A stretch of DNA of 64,000 nucleotides, taken from Pseudomonas orientalis (GTDB lineage: Bacteria > Pseudomonadota > Gammaproteobacteria > Pseudomonadales > Pseudomonadaceae). The DNA lies in the NCBI RefSeq assembly GCF_002934065.1, contig NZ_CP018049.1, positions 2,726,501 to 2,790,500 on the forward strand, written 5' to 3'. The translations under genes and the position numbers were made by a program. The notes under the pieces were generated by a model. The model did not search any database and was not told the DNA's origin. It saw nothing but the letters and a program-made list of their open reading frames with translations. This document shows positions 53,824 through 62,022 of this stretch, one piece after another. How positions within the stretch are numbered: position 1 is the first letter of the stretch; every line of letters starts with the position of its first letter.

Positions 53824-54411
53824 TTAGCCAAAAAACAACGGTGCTCGAGTCGTGACATGGTCGTAGATCGTTTTGGCTCGCTCGTAATGAATGATGTGCT
53901 TGCCGTGAGGCGTTGGCCACACGAACTGACGGATCTCAAGTGGCGCAAATGTAAAGGAATGTGGAAGGCCTAGGCGTCTCTTAACCGTGCCGTCAGCACT
54001 GTTGCATTGCTCGCAGATGATGACGGGAGCAAATGTGGTGATCCGATGAGGTTCTCCAGGAAGCGGTTTTCGTACGTAAGGGTCGGTTCCATGGTCATGG
54101 TGAGTATGGAGACCTACAGCCCAGCCTTCTCGCCTGTGCGGTTTGTTCGGGTAAAGCATCGTCCAACGTAGCAATTGGTATCGTGTCCGTTCGCAGCACG
54201 GGCATCGCCAATGATCATCAAGCTTCGCCCATAGCTGGTGGCAATGGGCGCCATCAAAGCTCAGGTATTCCTCCCAGCTAGGAATGCGCCGGAGCAGATT
54301 GCTATTCAGCGTTTTCTCTCTGTTAGCATTCTTGATTTTGGTACCGTCGCAGGCCAAAAAGTAGCCATTGGCCGAAAACTCGGGCTTGCAGGGACAGAGG
54401 TTTTTGGTCAT
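53824..54411 (-). CDS. HNH-type zinc-binding nuclease candidate
   Basis: 195 residues. Zinc and HNH-like features: C70-P-C72-C73 in RCPCCERTRYQ, LHTHHDHG (102-108) and CEQCNSADGTVKRRLGL (133-149), with a closing APLEIRQFV phrase typical for HNH proteins (the family often has LSPEEIRxFI). It lies upstream of the TIR gene in the same direction, 113 bp apart, which suggests a joint function. Confidence 0.65.
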   Translation of the reverse strand: MTKNLCPCKPEFSANGYFLACDGTKIKNANREKTLNSNLLRRIPSWEEYLSFDGAHCHQLWAKLDDHWRCPCCERTRYQLLRWTMLYPNKPHRREGWAVGLHTHHDHGTDPYVRKPLPGEPHRITTFAPVIICEQCNSADGTVKRRLGLPHSFTFAPLEIRQFVWPTPHGKHIIHYERAKTIYDHVTTRAPLFFG

Positions 54412-54625
54412 CAGAGCTTCTCAGTCTGTCGTTGGGTTAACCCACGTGATGACCGCGCGCCAGGCATTTGTGCTGGAGTTGCTAGCAGCCACCATCATTT
54501 GTAGCTACTAACGGTATGCGGGTCTCATCTGTCCACGCAAGGCCAATGCAGAACATCAGGGTCAAGGAGGCGTAGTTGATCACTGCATGTACTCCTCCTG
54601 CACTCACGTCATCAACTGCTCGGTA
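54412..54625. other. Intergenic stretch in the right element
   Basis: 214 bp with no recognised gene; expected to hold the promoter of the HNH and TIR genes on the minus strand. Confidence 0.35.
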
Positions 54626-54946
54626 TCACCATACAAGCAGATCACCAATCATCGCCCCCAACGCAGCCCTACAGGCAGTCAGCAAGCTACCTCCTACGTT
54701 GATGAAGAACGTGTGCACTTCCCGCGACCTTCCAATGAGGTGAAAGGATCGAAACGTCACCCTAAGCGTGAAGATGCTGACGATAGCGAATGCTATGAGC
54801 AGGTACACGTAGTAAGCCATGAGCTCGGGGGGCAGTAGCGCGGTCACCAAAACGCTCACCTCTTCTGGTGAGGTGTTCAGGAGTGGCAGTGACCCGATGA
54901 AGAACGCATAAATCACCCTCCCTCGATGCCCGCTGCCAGAATCCAA
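54626..54946 (-). CDS. Small membrane protein of unknown function
   Basis: 106 residues from TTG 54946 (AGGA five bases upstream) or about 96 from GTG 54916 (next to GGGAGG). Three hydrophobic stretches, residues about 10-25, 30-62 and 78-106, separated by a basic loop (RVTFRSFHLIGRSRE). No family was recognised. Between a SIR2 gene and an HNH/TIR pair it could be a membrane effector, but this is only position-based. Confidence 0.4.
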   Translation of the reverse strand: MDSGSGHRGRVIYAFFIGSLPLLNTSPEEVSVLVTALLPPELMAYYVYLLIAFAIVSIFTLRVTFRSFHLIGRSREVHTFFINVGGSLLTACRAALGAMIGDLLVW

Positions 54947-55023
54947 ACTTGTCCTAGGTTTTCAGCAGCAAACGCATGTACCCCATTTGAATCGTATTTG
55001 CATTAATTGGAATGCGTGAGGCG

Positions 55024-56799
55024 TCAGTACCTGGACAGCCGCTTCAGTCCTTCAAGCATTTGCTCCAGGTAGCTTTGCGACCCAAGTGCGAACCCTGCTG
55101 CCAGCAGCGGGGCCCTGTACTCTTCGGCCGCATATTCGTGAGCGAAGCGGTTGATGGTCTCTGAATGCCAGGAAAGCCGGCCCAATGCGATTCTCTTGAA
55201 ATCGTGGTTTTTCACCGCATCCGCGAGCGATTCTTCACTGACTCCGCGTTGCTCGCATAAGAACAGGAAACTGAAAAACTCAAACCGTTCGTAAAGCAGC
55301 CCGTGATCCTGCAGACCTGCGAAGTCAGGCGCCCACCGAGGCGCAAGACGGTCATGGAGTCGGTTGCACAAGGGGGTAAGAGCTCTACTTTGGTCTTCGA
55401 AGCTCCTCCATAATTCAAGCAGGCCATTGGCTCGCTCAACGTAGAACGGTGATAGATCAACTCCCACAGGGGAAGGCATTTCGCGCCGGTTGATAAGGGT
55501 CGTGTTAAACAGCTCGTTTAGCTCGCTCAGGCGATTGGCCCGTACAAGTCCCATGCCATACGCATAGGTAACAAGTGCTATCGGGTAACTCTTCAATGCA
55601 AGTCCAGCTACCCAGCCTGACTGCTCGACCTGAGACGCAGTGTGCAGGCCCTTGATCGCATCCAAAACGATCGAATGCTCAACACCTGCACCCCATCGCC
55701 CTAACACTGCACAAAGGCGTGCTAGTGGCTCGATGGCCGCTTCGTATATCTCAACCAGATCGGTAAAGTCCTTGGACGTGCTGCCCTGAGGTCGTTCTGT
55801 GAATAGAGGAGCCAGATGGCTGATCGCTTGATGAGCCTGGCTTGTCACTAAATCATCGAGCTGAATCCTGTGTTCGGGTCTGGCCATAAAGCGTTTGGCC
55901 ATAGCGAGAGTCAGCTCGATGCCGGCTGGGTTCTGCAGGCGGGATTGCTGGATGGTTTCCAGTTTGAGGTTCAGCCCATCGAAGAAGGTGTCGGCATCCA
56001 GGCCCGTCACGACGTTGGCGCGCCGCTGAGTGATGAGCTCTTGGCCACGCTCGCTCAATTTTCCTCGCGAAAGCCAGTAGGTCGGGTAGCGACGGGAGGG
56101 CGCCCTCAAAAACGCCGCCCTCAGCGCATGATCCCACTCACCTGACCAGCCCGCGACGATCAGCCCAAACTCATCGATGATGCGGTCAAGCAACGTATTG
56201 AACGCTGGCGGATACTTCCCCAGCTCCCCATCGGTATTGAGGATCCTGGCATCCTTGTAATCACCATGGATCTTCAGGATGTAGCAGGACGCATGAGTGA
56301 GTGGCTCCGCTCCTCCGAGGGTGTCTTCTGAGCTGACGACAGTTGGCTCAACGCCGACATCGCGCAGTGCATTTTCCATGAGTCGGTCGAAGTTCGTCGT
56401 GATGATCACGCGCACATAACCCGCTTTGACCATCGCAGCGATCGCTCGATGTGCGGGGGTAGGCAGTTTAAGGCCATCCTCTAACTCGTCTTCGCTAGGT
56501 TCCAGAAAGCCTTGAATGATCGCTCGCCGTTCAGTCTGGGTTGTCGCCAGGCGTTCGAGCAACGTGGAGTAATTGGGCTGCTCTCCTGTTTGACCTACGT
56601 ACCACGCGAGCCAATCTTCCTGTTCGCCGGCACCAGACACTATGCCCCATCGTTTCACCAGCTCCATGGTGATTTCCCAGCCGGTCGGTATTCCCGCCGA
56701 GCGTGATACCCCCGAGCCAAGAAGCACTGCGTAGACGCCTTTGTTTTCAAACATTGAAAACGCGATTTGAGCTGTTGAATCACTGATGGCAGCAGTCAT
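55024..56799 (-). CDS. SIR2-domain defence protein (putative NADase)
   Basis: 591 residues from ATG 56799 (AGGA six bases upstream; an ATG two codons earlier is too near). SIR2 domain at residues about 15-270: LLGSGVSRSAGIPTG (26-40, NAD-binding), TTNFDRL (134-140, with N136 and D138) and LKIHGDY (175-181; putative catalytic H178). There is no zinc-ribbon with four Cys, which separates it from deacetylase sirtuins and fits the SIR2 NADases used in abortive infection. The C-terminal 320 residues are helical and unassigned. It is a single-gene unit 216 bp from the small membrane protein gene on the same strand. Confidence 0.8.
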   Translation of the reverse strand: MTAAISDSTAQIAFSMFENKGVYAVLLGSGVSRSAGIPTGWEITMELVKRWGIVSGAGEQEDWLAWYVGQTGEQPNYSTLLERLATTQTERRAIIQGFLEPSEDELEDGLKLPTPAHRAIAAMVKAGYVRVIITTNFDRLMENALRDVGVEPTVVSSEDTLGGAEPLTHASCYILKIHGDYKDARILNTDGELGKYPPAFNTLLDRIIDEFGLIVAGWSGEWDHALRAAFLRAPSRRYPTYWLSRGKLSERGQELITQRRANVVTGLDADTFFDGLNLKLETIQQSRLQNPAGIELTLAMAKRFMARPEHRIQLDDLVTSQAHQAISHLAPLFTERPQGSTSKDFTDLVEIYEAAIEPLARLCAVLGRWGAGVEHSIVLDAIKGLHTASQVEQSGWVAGLALKSYPIALVTYAYGMGLVRANRLSELNELFNTTLINRREMPSPVGVDLSPFYVERANGLLELWRSFEDQSRALTPLCNRLHDRLAPRWAPDFAGLQDHGLLYERFEFFSFLFLCEQRGVSEESLADAVKNHDFKRIALGRLSWHSETINRFAHEYAAEEYRAPLLAAGFALGSQSYLEQMLEGLKRLSRY

Positions 56800-56962
56800 G
56801 CACATTCCTAAATTTCAGCGGGGAGGTGAGGTTTCTGCGCGAGCATCGGCTTATCTAAGAGTAGTCAGATCCGTGTCGGTCGGTGGCAGCGACGGTGGCT
56901 GGTGACGACTTGCTGCATCTCCAGCCAATCGACCTATTTGCGGTGCAAGATAGGCCCATGAT
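56800..56962. other. Intergenic region upstream of the SIR2 gene
   Basis: 163 bp that should contain the SIR2 promoter; nothing else seen before the 151-bp element begins. Confidence 0.35.
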
Positions 56963-57113
56963 TGTCGGCGCTGATGCGATTTTGACCCAGGTTGCTGATT
57001 TTGACTGACCCACACGCAGCCTCCGAAATCACCCGCAAGGTAATCATTTCTTGAGTACTCGGGTGGGTCAATGAATTCCGGTAGCCTGCGTCAAAATCGC
57101 ATCAGCGCCAACA
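56963..57113. repeat. 151-bp inverted-repeat element, copy 2
   Basis: Identical to copy 1 at 49618-49768 in all 151 positions and in the same orientation. It ends 2 bp before the stop codon of hxsA. No clear target duplication is seen at either copy. Confidence 0.8.
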
Positions 57114-57115
57114 AC

Positions 57116-57724
57116 TTATGGAATCTTGATACCCAACGCATTCAGCGATGCCGTATCCATCCGGCCATTCACGGTCAGCCCGCTGTCCATCTGAAAAGCC
57201 ATTAACGCACCACGTGTCGCCTTGCCCATCACACCATCAATGGTGCCTTGGTAATACTGGCGCACCATCAGTGCGGTCTGCACACGGGTGACCAGGTTGC
57301 TTTTCTGCTCATTGGTCGCGCGGTTCTTTGAAGTGCTCGAACTTATCCCGCTGGTAGTGCCAGACGACTGATAAAGGCTGTTGCTGCTTGAGGTGCTGCT
57401 CGAAGAGCTCGGCGCGCTGTAGCTTCGGGTACTGGCAGCGGGTGGGCTGTAGTAGCGAGGTGCGCTATAGCCACCCGAGCCGCTGTAGTGAGAACTATGC
57501 GAGCTGTGGGACCGGTGTGAACTGTGCGAGCGATGTGCCGCATAGATGTTGACGGTGTCTGGCGCATTGAGCGTATCGGCAAATACCGGGGGCTGTAGCT
57601 TGTCGTTGGGTTGCCAGTTCGCATCGGCGAGCGACAGATGGCCCGCCTGTGCCAGGGTGGTACCTGCCATTGGCAGCAAGCTGATCCCACTGATCAGGAC
57701 TTTCCAGCGGTCGAGCAATTTCAC
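57116..57724 (-). CDS. hxsA: His-Xaa-Ser repeat protein HxsA
   Basis: 202 residues. A signal peptide (cleavage near TTLAQA, residue about 26) is followed by six uninterrupted His-Xaa-Ser triplets at residues 64-81 (HRS, HSS, HRS, HSS, HSS, HYS), then a Ser/Tyr/Pro-rich linker, and a C-terminal peptidoglycan-binding-type domain (residues about 143-200: RVQTALMVRQYYQGTIDGVM, GKATRGALMAFQ, LNALGI). This is the layout of HxsA. It is the likely substrate of the two radical SAM enzymes encoded just upstream. Its ATG overlaps the hxsC stop (ATGA). Confidence 0.88.
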   Translation of the reverse strand: MKLLDRWKVLISGISLLPMAGTTLAQAGHLSLADANWQPNDKLQPPVFADTLNAPDTVNIYAAHRSHSSHRSHSSHSSHYSGSGGYSAPRYYSPPAASTRSYSAPSSSSSTSSSNSLYQSSGTTSGISSSTSKNRATNEQKSNLVTRVQTALMVRQYYQGTIDGVMGKATRGALMAFQMDSGLTVNGRMDTASLNALGIKIP

Positions 57725-58956
57725 TGTGCGCTCCCTGCATAGGCGCTAAAGGCCTCGGTCGATAGTAGTTGTACGCCGCGGCTCTGCCAGCGGTCGGTTT
57801 GGGATTTGAAGAAGCCAGAGCAATGTTTGACGGCAGCGCATTGTTGGCAGGTATCGATGAACAGATTCTTCCAGTCCGAGATGCTCTGGCGGGCGAAACG
57901 CGAGAGGTGGGCCGGGATCAGGCACAGGGGCAAGTTGTAGATCGAAACCGGCACTCCGCGGTTAAAAAGGAAATACACGGCCTGGCTCAACGACTCTTGA
58001 TAGTCCAGCGGGTCAACCCATAGTTCTTCGTAGTTCTTCCTGGCGAGGCCGGTACTTTCGATACCCATTAGCGCAACATGCCGCACGAAGGGCAAGTTCC
58101 TGAACACGTAGTGGGCGAGCTCGGGCAAGCGTGGCGTGGTCAGGCGATTGAGCACCACGCGTATCTCGATGATCTGGTTGGCCCGCGCTAGGTTGTAAAG
58201 ACCTTGCAGGGTTTCGCTGAACGCGCCTGGAGCCTGCACCACATGGTCATGGTCTTCGGCATTGTCAGCATACAGCGGGATGCCCCAGCTCAACTGAGGG
58301 TGGCCGATGGCAGAGAGCGCTGCGATCCAGCTCGGGTCTTGGAACAGACGCCCGTTGCTGAGCACATGAATAGATTTCTGCGGCAAAACGGCTCTGCACT
58401 TGGCCAGGATTTCGAGCAGACCGTCGCGATAAAGCGTTGGTTCTCCGCCGCTGATTCCCAGATTTTCCTCGCCCGGGTCCATCAGGTCGATCAGCCGTAG
58501 GTTCTCCTCGATGTGCCAACGGTCATCGATATCTTTGGGCGGCTGCGAGCACATCAGACAGAGGCTGTTGCAACGATCGGTCATGAACAGCAGGTTGTTG
58601 TCTGAGCTTCGTCGATAGAGCACTCGCACCATCGCGTTGCCTGGTGTGATGGCAATGACATCGCCGGGCTGCACGACATTCGCATCTTTAGGGGTGTGCA
58701 GGTGTGGCCGCGCGCTGTCGAAGTCGCCGATCAATGGCTCCGGGATCAGGAATCCACCCACTGGTAATGAGAGCAGATGCGGGCTCCGTAGCCGTTCTTC
58801 GTTTGGCAGCCAAAGCAGCAGGTCACCGAACTCAGCGCTTCCAGCACAAACAGCCAGGCCTTGTTCGATGAACTCATCCAGAGTGATGACCTTGAGCAGT
58901 TTCGGCTCATTCAGGTGAAGGATTTCGAAGTGGGTATCTTTGCGCAGCATCGCCAT
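57721..58956 (-). CDS. hxsC: Radical SAM protein HxsC
   Basis: 411 residues from ATG 58956, which shares a base with the hxsB stop (TGATG); an in-frame extension to 59049 lies inside hxsB and is not used. The radical SAM cluster motif is C129-x3-C133-x2-C136 (CNSLCLMC), followed by NLGISGGEPTLYRDG-like GGEP. A C-terminal CQQCAAVKHC suggests a second Fe-S site. Radical SAM enzymes of this type modify peptide side chains. It is the third gene of the hxsDBCA operon. Confidence 0.85.
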   Translation of the reverse strand: MAMLRKDTHFEILHLNEPKLLKVITLDEFIEQGLAVCAGSAEFGDLLLWLPNEERLRSPHLLSLPVGGFLIPEPLIGDFDSARPHLHTPKDANVVQPGDVIAITPGNAMVRVLYRRSSDNNLLFMTDRCNSLCLMCSQPPKDIDDRWHIEENLRLIDLMDPGEENLGISGGEPTLYRDGLLEILAKCRAVLPQKSIHVLSNGRLFQDPSWIAALSAIGHPQLSWGIPLYADNAEDHDHVVQAPGAFSETLQGLYNLARANQIIEIRVVLNRLTTPRLPELAHYVFRNLPFVRHVALMGIESTGLARKNYEELWVDPLDYQESLSQAVYFLFNRGVPVSIYNLPLCLIPAHLSRFARQSISDWKNLFIDTCQQCAAVKHCSGFFKSQTDRWQSRGVQLLSTEAFSAYAGSAQ

Positions 58957-60458
58957 CAGCCCCTGTAACCCGGGAACCGGACATCGTTGTAAGAGCGCCT
59001 GTTCAACCAAGACAGCAGCACCCTCTGCACGTTGTCGTCGCCATCGCAAAGCAGGCCGAAAAGATGCTTCAGCAGCCCCATGTTCTTCTTGCAGAAGCTG
59101 CTGAACACTCGGTGTCCGATCGGGTCAGCTTGGCGGGCATAGTGTTCGACGGGGTCAGCACCACAGTACGGGACAAGTGCGCAATCGGAGCATCCCGGCA
59201 GCGCCTCTGCTACACCACTGGCGAGCAACGCATTCATAACGGGCGATGCGAGTAATTCAGACAAGGGTTGCTGCACGGTGCCGAGCCTCAAGCCGTCTTC
59301 ACCCATCTCCAGCAACATTCGGGCTTCGTCCGAGGGATAGACGTCACCGTCATAGTTGTAGACCAGCGCCGCAGTGCCTGCGCCAGCGGGGGAGCGCAGG
59401 TCTACATAGCCGGAGGAGAAGGGTGTCAGGATATTCTTCAGCAACAAGCTCGCATAACTCTCTGAGAGGTATACGCCCTGTTGGTTGATATGCAGCAAAT
59501 AGGCCAGTGCCTTCTTGTAGAAGGCCAGGTATCGCTCAATAGGGTAATCAAGTCGATGGGCACTCTTGGTGGCAAATCCATAAGGGCTCAGAGGCCGAAG
59601 TGAGATGCTGGAGAAGCCCTGGCTTACATACTCATCGATGATCGCTTCAGGTTGTTCGAGGCTTCTTGAAGTCAGCGTGGTCAGCGCGGAAACTGCATCA
59701 TGGCCAAGGCGCTCACGGACCCACTGGATGCCTTTTACAGTGCGTTCGTAGGAGTCTCGTGACGGGGTAGGGCGGTTGGCATTGTGCAAGGGCGCCGGCC
59801 CATCGAGCGAGGTCGAAAACTGGATGCGATTTTGTTCTGCGAAGTCGAGTATTTCCTCCGTCAGGTGGTGCAGCGTGGTGGTAATGACGAACTGGATATC
59901 CCGTTGTTCGACCACGTTCCGTTCAACGACCCATTCGACAATCTGGCGGACGCGCTCGAAGGCCAGAAGCGGTTCGCCACCCTGAAACTCCACAGTCAGG
60001 GCGGGAGCGTTCGATTCGAACAGGCGATCGACCGCCGCCTGTGCATCCGCTTCCGACAGGTCGTGGCCGGATCCGCCCAGAGGGGCCCGCGACACCTGGC
60101 AGTACTGGCAGGTGTGGTTGCAGCGCAATGTAACCACGAACAAGTGCAGTGCAGGGCCCTGGAAGAGGAAGTCTTTGCGGCTGCGATACTGCGCGGCCAT
60201 TTCCGGGAACGGGTCGTGGCGACCTGGTTCGTAGATGAAGTGGCGGGCCAGCAGGTCCTTGTAAAAAGGCGTACTTGCTTGAACGTCGAAGTAACTGAGG
60301 GCTCGTAATTGCGCGTCGTTCACGTGCATGTACTCACCGGTATCGGAGGTGAGTAGGATGTCACGGTCTTGTCCCGTGTTCATGCGCATGAATCGAAAAG
60401 GCAGCAAGCGGTAGTGCTTGGCGTCTGTCGCAATCAGTGTCACTGGGAAATCCCACAT
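58956..60458 (-). CDS. hxsB: Radical SAM/SPASM protein HxsB
   Basis: 500 residues from ATG 60458; a GTG at 60443 would give a GTGA overlap with hxsD and an equally good protein (MTLIATDAKHYRLLPFRF). The radical SAM motif is C113-x3-C117-x2-C120 (CNHTCQYC), then VEFQGGEPLLAF. The C-terminal SPASM-like region has CSDCALVPYC and a later Cys (SSFCKKN). SPASM enzymes such as PqqE and AlbA modify ribosomally made peptides. In one SPASM position (DGDVYPSDEARML) a Ser replaces the usual Cys. Confidence 0.87.
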   Translation of the reverse strand: MWDFPVTLIATDAKHYRLLPFRFMRMNTGQDRDILLTSDTGEYMHVNDAQLRALSYFDVQASTPFYKDLLARHFIYEPGRHDPFPEMAAQYRSRKDFLFQGPALHLFVVTLRCNHTCQYCQVSRAPLGGSGHDLSEADAQAAVDRLFESNAPALTVEFQGGEPLLAFERVRQIVEWVVERNVVEQRDIQFVITTTLHHLTEEILDFAEQNRIQFSTSLDGPAPLHNANRPTPSRDSYERTVKGIQWVRERLGHDAVSALTTLTSRSLEQPEAIIDEYVSQGFSSISLRPLSPYGFATKSAHRLDYPIERYLAFYKKALAYLLHINQQGVYLSESYASLLLKNILTPFSSGYVDLRSPAGAGTAALVYNYDGDVYPSDEARMLLEMGEDGLRLGTVQQPLSELLASPVMNALLASGVAEALPGCSDCALVPYCGADPVEHYARQADPIGHRVFSSFCKKNMGLLKHLFGLLCDGDDNVQRVLLSWLNRRSYNDVRFPGYRG

Positions 60459-60739
60459 CCAGCGAGCGCGGCTCGGGCCAGGATTTCACGTAACCCTGCT
60501 GTTTCGCGGTTGATATGGTCGCGCAGGGCGAAGTCGTTCAGGTGCTGGAGGATCAGTGAGTGAGCCTGCTCCGGGGAAAGCGTTAACCTTGCTTCAGCGG
60601 GGTGGGCCGTGAGGCTAATTTGATTGGCTTCAATACCGATCTGGATTGCGACAGTGTCGGCCAGTGAATAAGCGGCGCGTTGCACCACGCTGAGCGGGTA
60701 GGCTGAGATATCGAGCTTCAGCGTGACTGGCCATGTCAT
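60440..60739 (-). CDS. hxsD: HXS-system small protein HxsD
   Basis: 99 residues, first gene of the operon, with AAGGAG nine bases before ATG 60739. Its start (PVTLKLDISAYPLSVVQRAA, YSLADTVAIQI) has strand-helix pattern without Cys motifs, typical for HxsD. It overlaps hxsB by 4 or 19 bases depending on the hxsB start. It may present the substrate to the radical SAM enzymes, like RiPP recognition elements do; that is inference. Confidence 0.78.
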   Translation of the reverse strand: MTWPVTLKLDISAYPLSVVQRAAYSLADTVAIQIGIEANQISLTAHPAEARLTLSPEQAHSLILQHLNDFALRDHINRETAGLREILARAALAGCGISQ

Positions 60740-61064
60740 CGGAACCGCTCCTTAAAATCCGTTGGGAACGTATGGATATTGCCGCTTTCCGAGGCATTAT
60801 GCCATCATAATTTTTTACATTTGCACGCATCTATTCAGTGTGAATGCGAAGAATCATCAAATGTTCATCGGCTGCATGTTCACCGTTTCGCTGAAAATCT
60901 CAGGCCGGTATAGCAACTCGCAGAGAGTCCGGTCAGACCTATCCTCATCAATAGCCTGCTTGGCCTTAGGTTGGGGGCATCCTTTTCAAACCATCCAACG
61001 CATGCCCTCAGATGTGCCCCCAATGTAGCAATCCACCGGAAATGAATGGAGCTCCATGGTTTGT
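60740..61064. other. Right end of island: hxs promoter region and terminal sequence
   Basis: No gene is certain in 325 bp. AT-rich sequence at 60795-60820 may hold the hxs promoter. A minus-strand frame (about 60859-60984, containing KQAIDEDRSDRTLCELLYRP) looks protein-like but has no start. One GTGCCCCCA motif (61009-61022 area) recalls the motifs at the two left ends. Confidence 0.4.
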
Positions 61065-61137
61065 GGAAAGGCAGAAATGATCAGCCGAACAGCCTGCCAG
61101 ACGACGTCTAAAGACTCTCAGGGTCGCCAAAAAACAT
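61065..61137. repeat. Right attachment-like repeat (attR) including the LysR 3' end
   Basis: Partner of 43379-43451. 61108-61137 is the real 3' end of the LysR gene on the minus strand (MFFGDPESL and stop). Confidence 0.75.
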
Positions 61138-62022
61138 CTGAATTCGCGACCTCAACCACCGCTCCCCCGGATCATTATCCTGCGACCCGCGCCAGGCCAT
61201 GTGCAGTTCGAACGAGCGTACCGGCAGCGGCGGGTCTTCGGCGCGCAGGCCACCGGCCGAGGTCAGCGCGTCGGCTGCGTAATCGGGCACGGTGGCGAGG
61301 ATATCGGTGCCTGCCAGTAGGGTCCCCAGGCCGTTGAACTGCGGAACGGCCAGCACCACGTGGCGTTTGCGCCCGAGTTTTTCCAGTTCTTCGTCGATAA
61401 AACCGCTCAGGTCACCGGCGAACGACACCAAGGCATGGGGTCTTGCGCAGAAGTCGTCCAGGCTCAAGGAGCCGGGCACGCTGTCGGCGCGCAGCAGTTT
61501 GGGCAGGCTGCGGCGCAGTACCTTGCGCTTGGCGTTGGCCGGCAGGTCGGCGGTGTAGCTGACGCCGATGGAAATCTCGCCAGAAGCCAGCAGGCCGGGC
61601 ATCAGGATGTAGTTGACGCGACGCACCACCAGCACGATGCCAGGGGCTTCGGCGCGCAGGCGTTTGAGCAGTTGCGGCAGCAGCGCGAATTCCACGTCGT
61701 CGGACAGGCCGATGCGGAACACCGCGTTGCTGGTGGCCGGGTCGAACTCGGCGGCGCGGCTGACGGCGGTGGAGATCGAGTCCAGCGCCGGGGAGAGCAG
61801 GGCGAAGATTTCCACGGCGCGGGCCGTCGGCTCCATGCTACGTCCAGTGCGTACGAACAACGGGTCGTCAAACAGCCCGCGCAGGCGTGACAGGGCCGCG
61901 CTGATGGCTGGCTGGCCGAGAAACAGTTTCTCGGCGGCGCGGGTCACACTGCGCTCGTGCATCAAGGTTTCGAATACGATCAAGAGGTTAAGGTCGACAC
62001 GACGCAGGTCGTTACGGTTCAT
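61108..62022 (-). CDS. LysR-type regulator; integration target of the island
   Basis: 304 residues. Helix-turn-helix at residues about 5-65 (LNLLIVFETLMHERSVTRAA; LGQPAISAALSRLRGLFDD), then a substrate-binding domain of the NahR/LinR-NodD-like group. The gene is intact: insertion restored the last codons. It is divergent from the quinone oxidoreductase gene, its likely target. Confidence 0.88.
   Translation of the reverse strand: MNRNDLRRVDLNLLIVFETLMHERSVTRAAEKLFLGQPAISAALSRLRGLFDDPLFVRTGRSMEPTARAVEIFALLSPALDSISTAVSRAAEFDPATSNAVFRIGLSDDVEFALLPQLLKRLRAEAPGIVLVVRRVNYILMPGLLASGEISIGVSYTADLPANAKRKVLRRSLPKLLRADSVPGSLSLDDFCARPHALVSFAGDLSGFIDEELEKLGRKRHVVLAVPQFNGLGTLLAGTDILATVPDYAADALTSAGGLRAEDPPLPVRSFELHMAWRGSQDNDPGERWLRSRIQMFFGDPESL

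Larger units (their letters stand above)
43379..61137. mobile_element. Composite genomic island at the 3' end of a LysR gene
   Basis: A 73-bp sequence at 43379-43451 recurs without gaps at 61065-61137 (62 matches counted by eye). The right copy contains the last nine codons and stop of an intact LysR gene (MFFGDPESL); the left copy encodes the same nine residues but has no gene attached. This is the pattern left by site-specific insertion into the 3' end of a gene. A third, diverged copy at 49319-49348 divides the island into a left element (about 5.9 kb) and a right element (about 11.8 kb). No integrase gene was found. Content is mostly defence-like, with several IS remnants. Confidence 0.75.

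Noticed and set aside
57495-57740. Alternative frame inside hxsA
   Set aside because: Simple shadow of the repeat-coding region.
60859-60984. Minus-strand protein-like stretch near the right island end
   Set aside because: No start codon with ribosome-binding site and no known family; could be an old gene end but cannot be supported.
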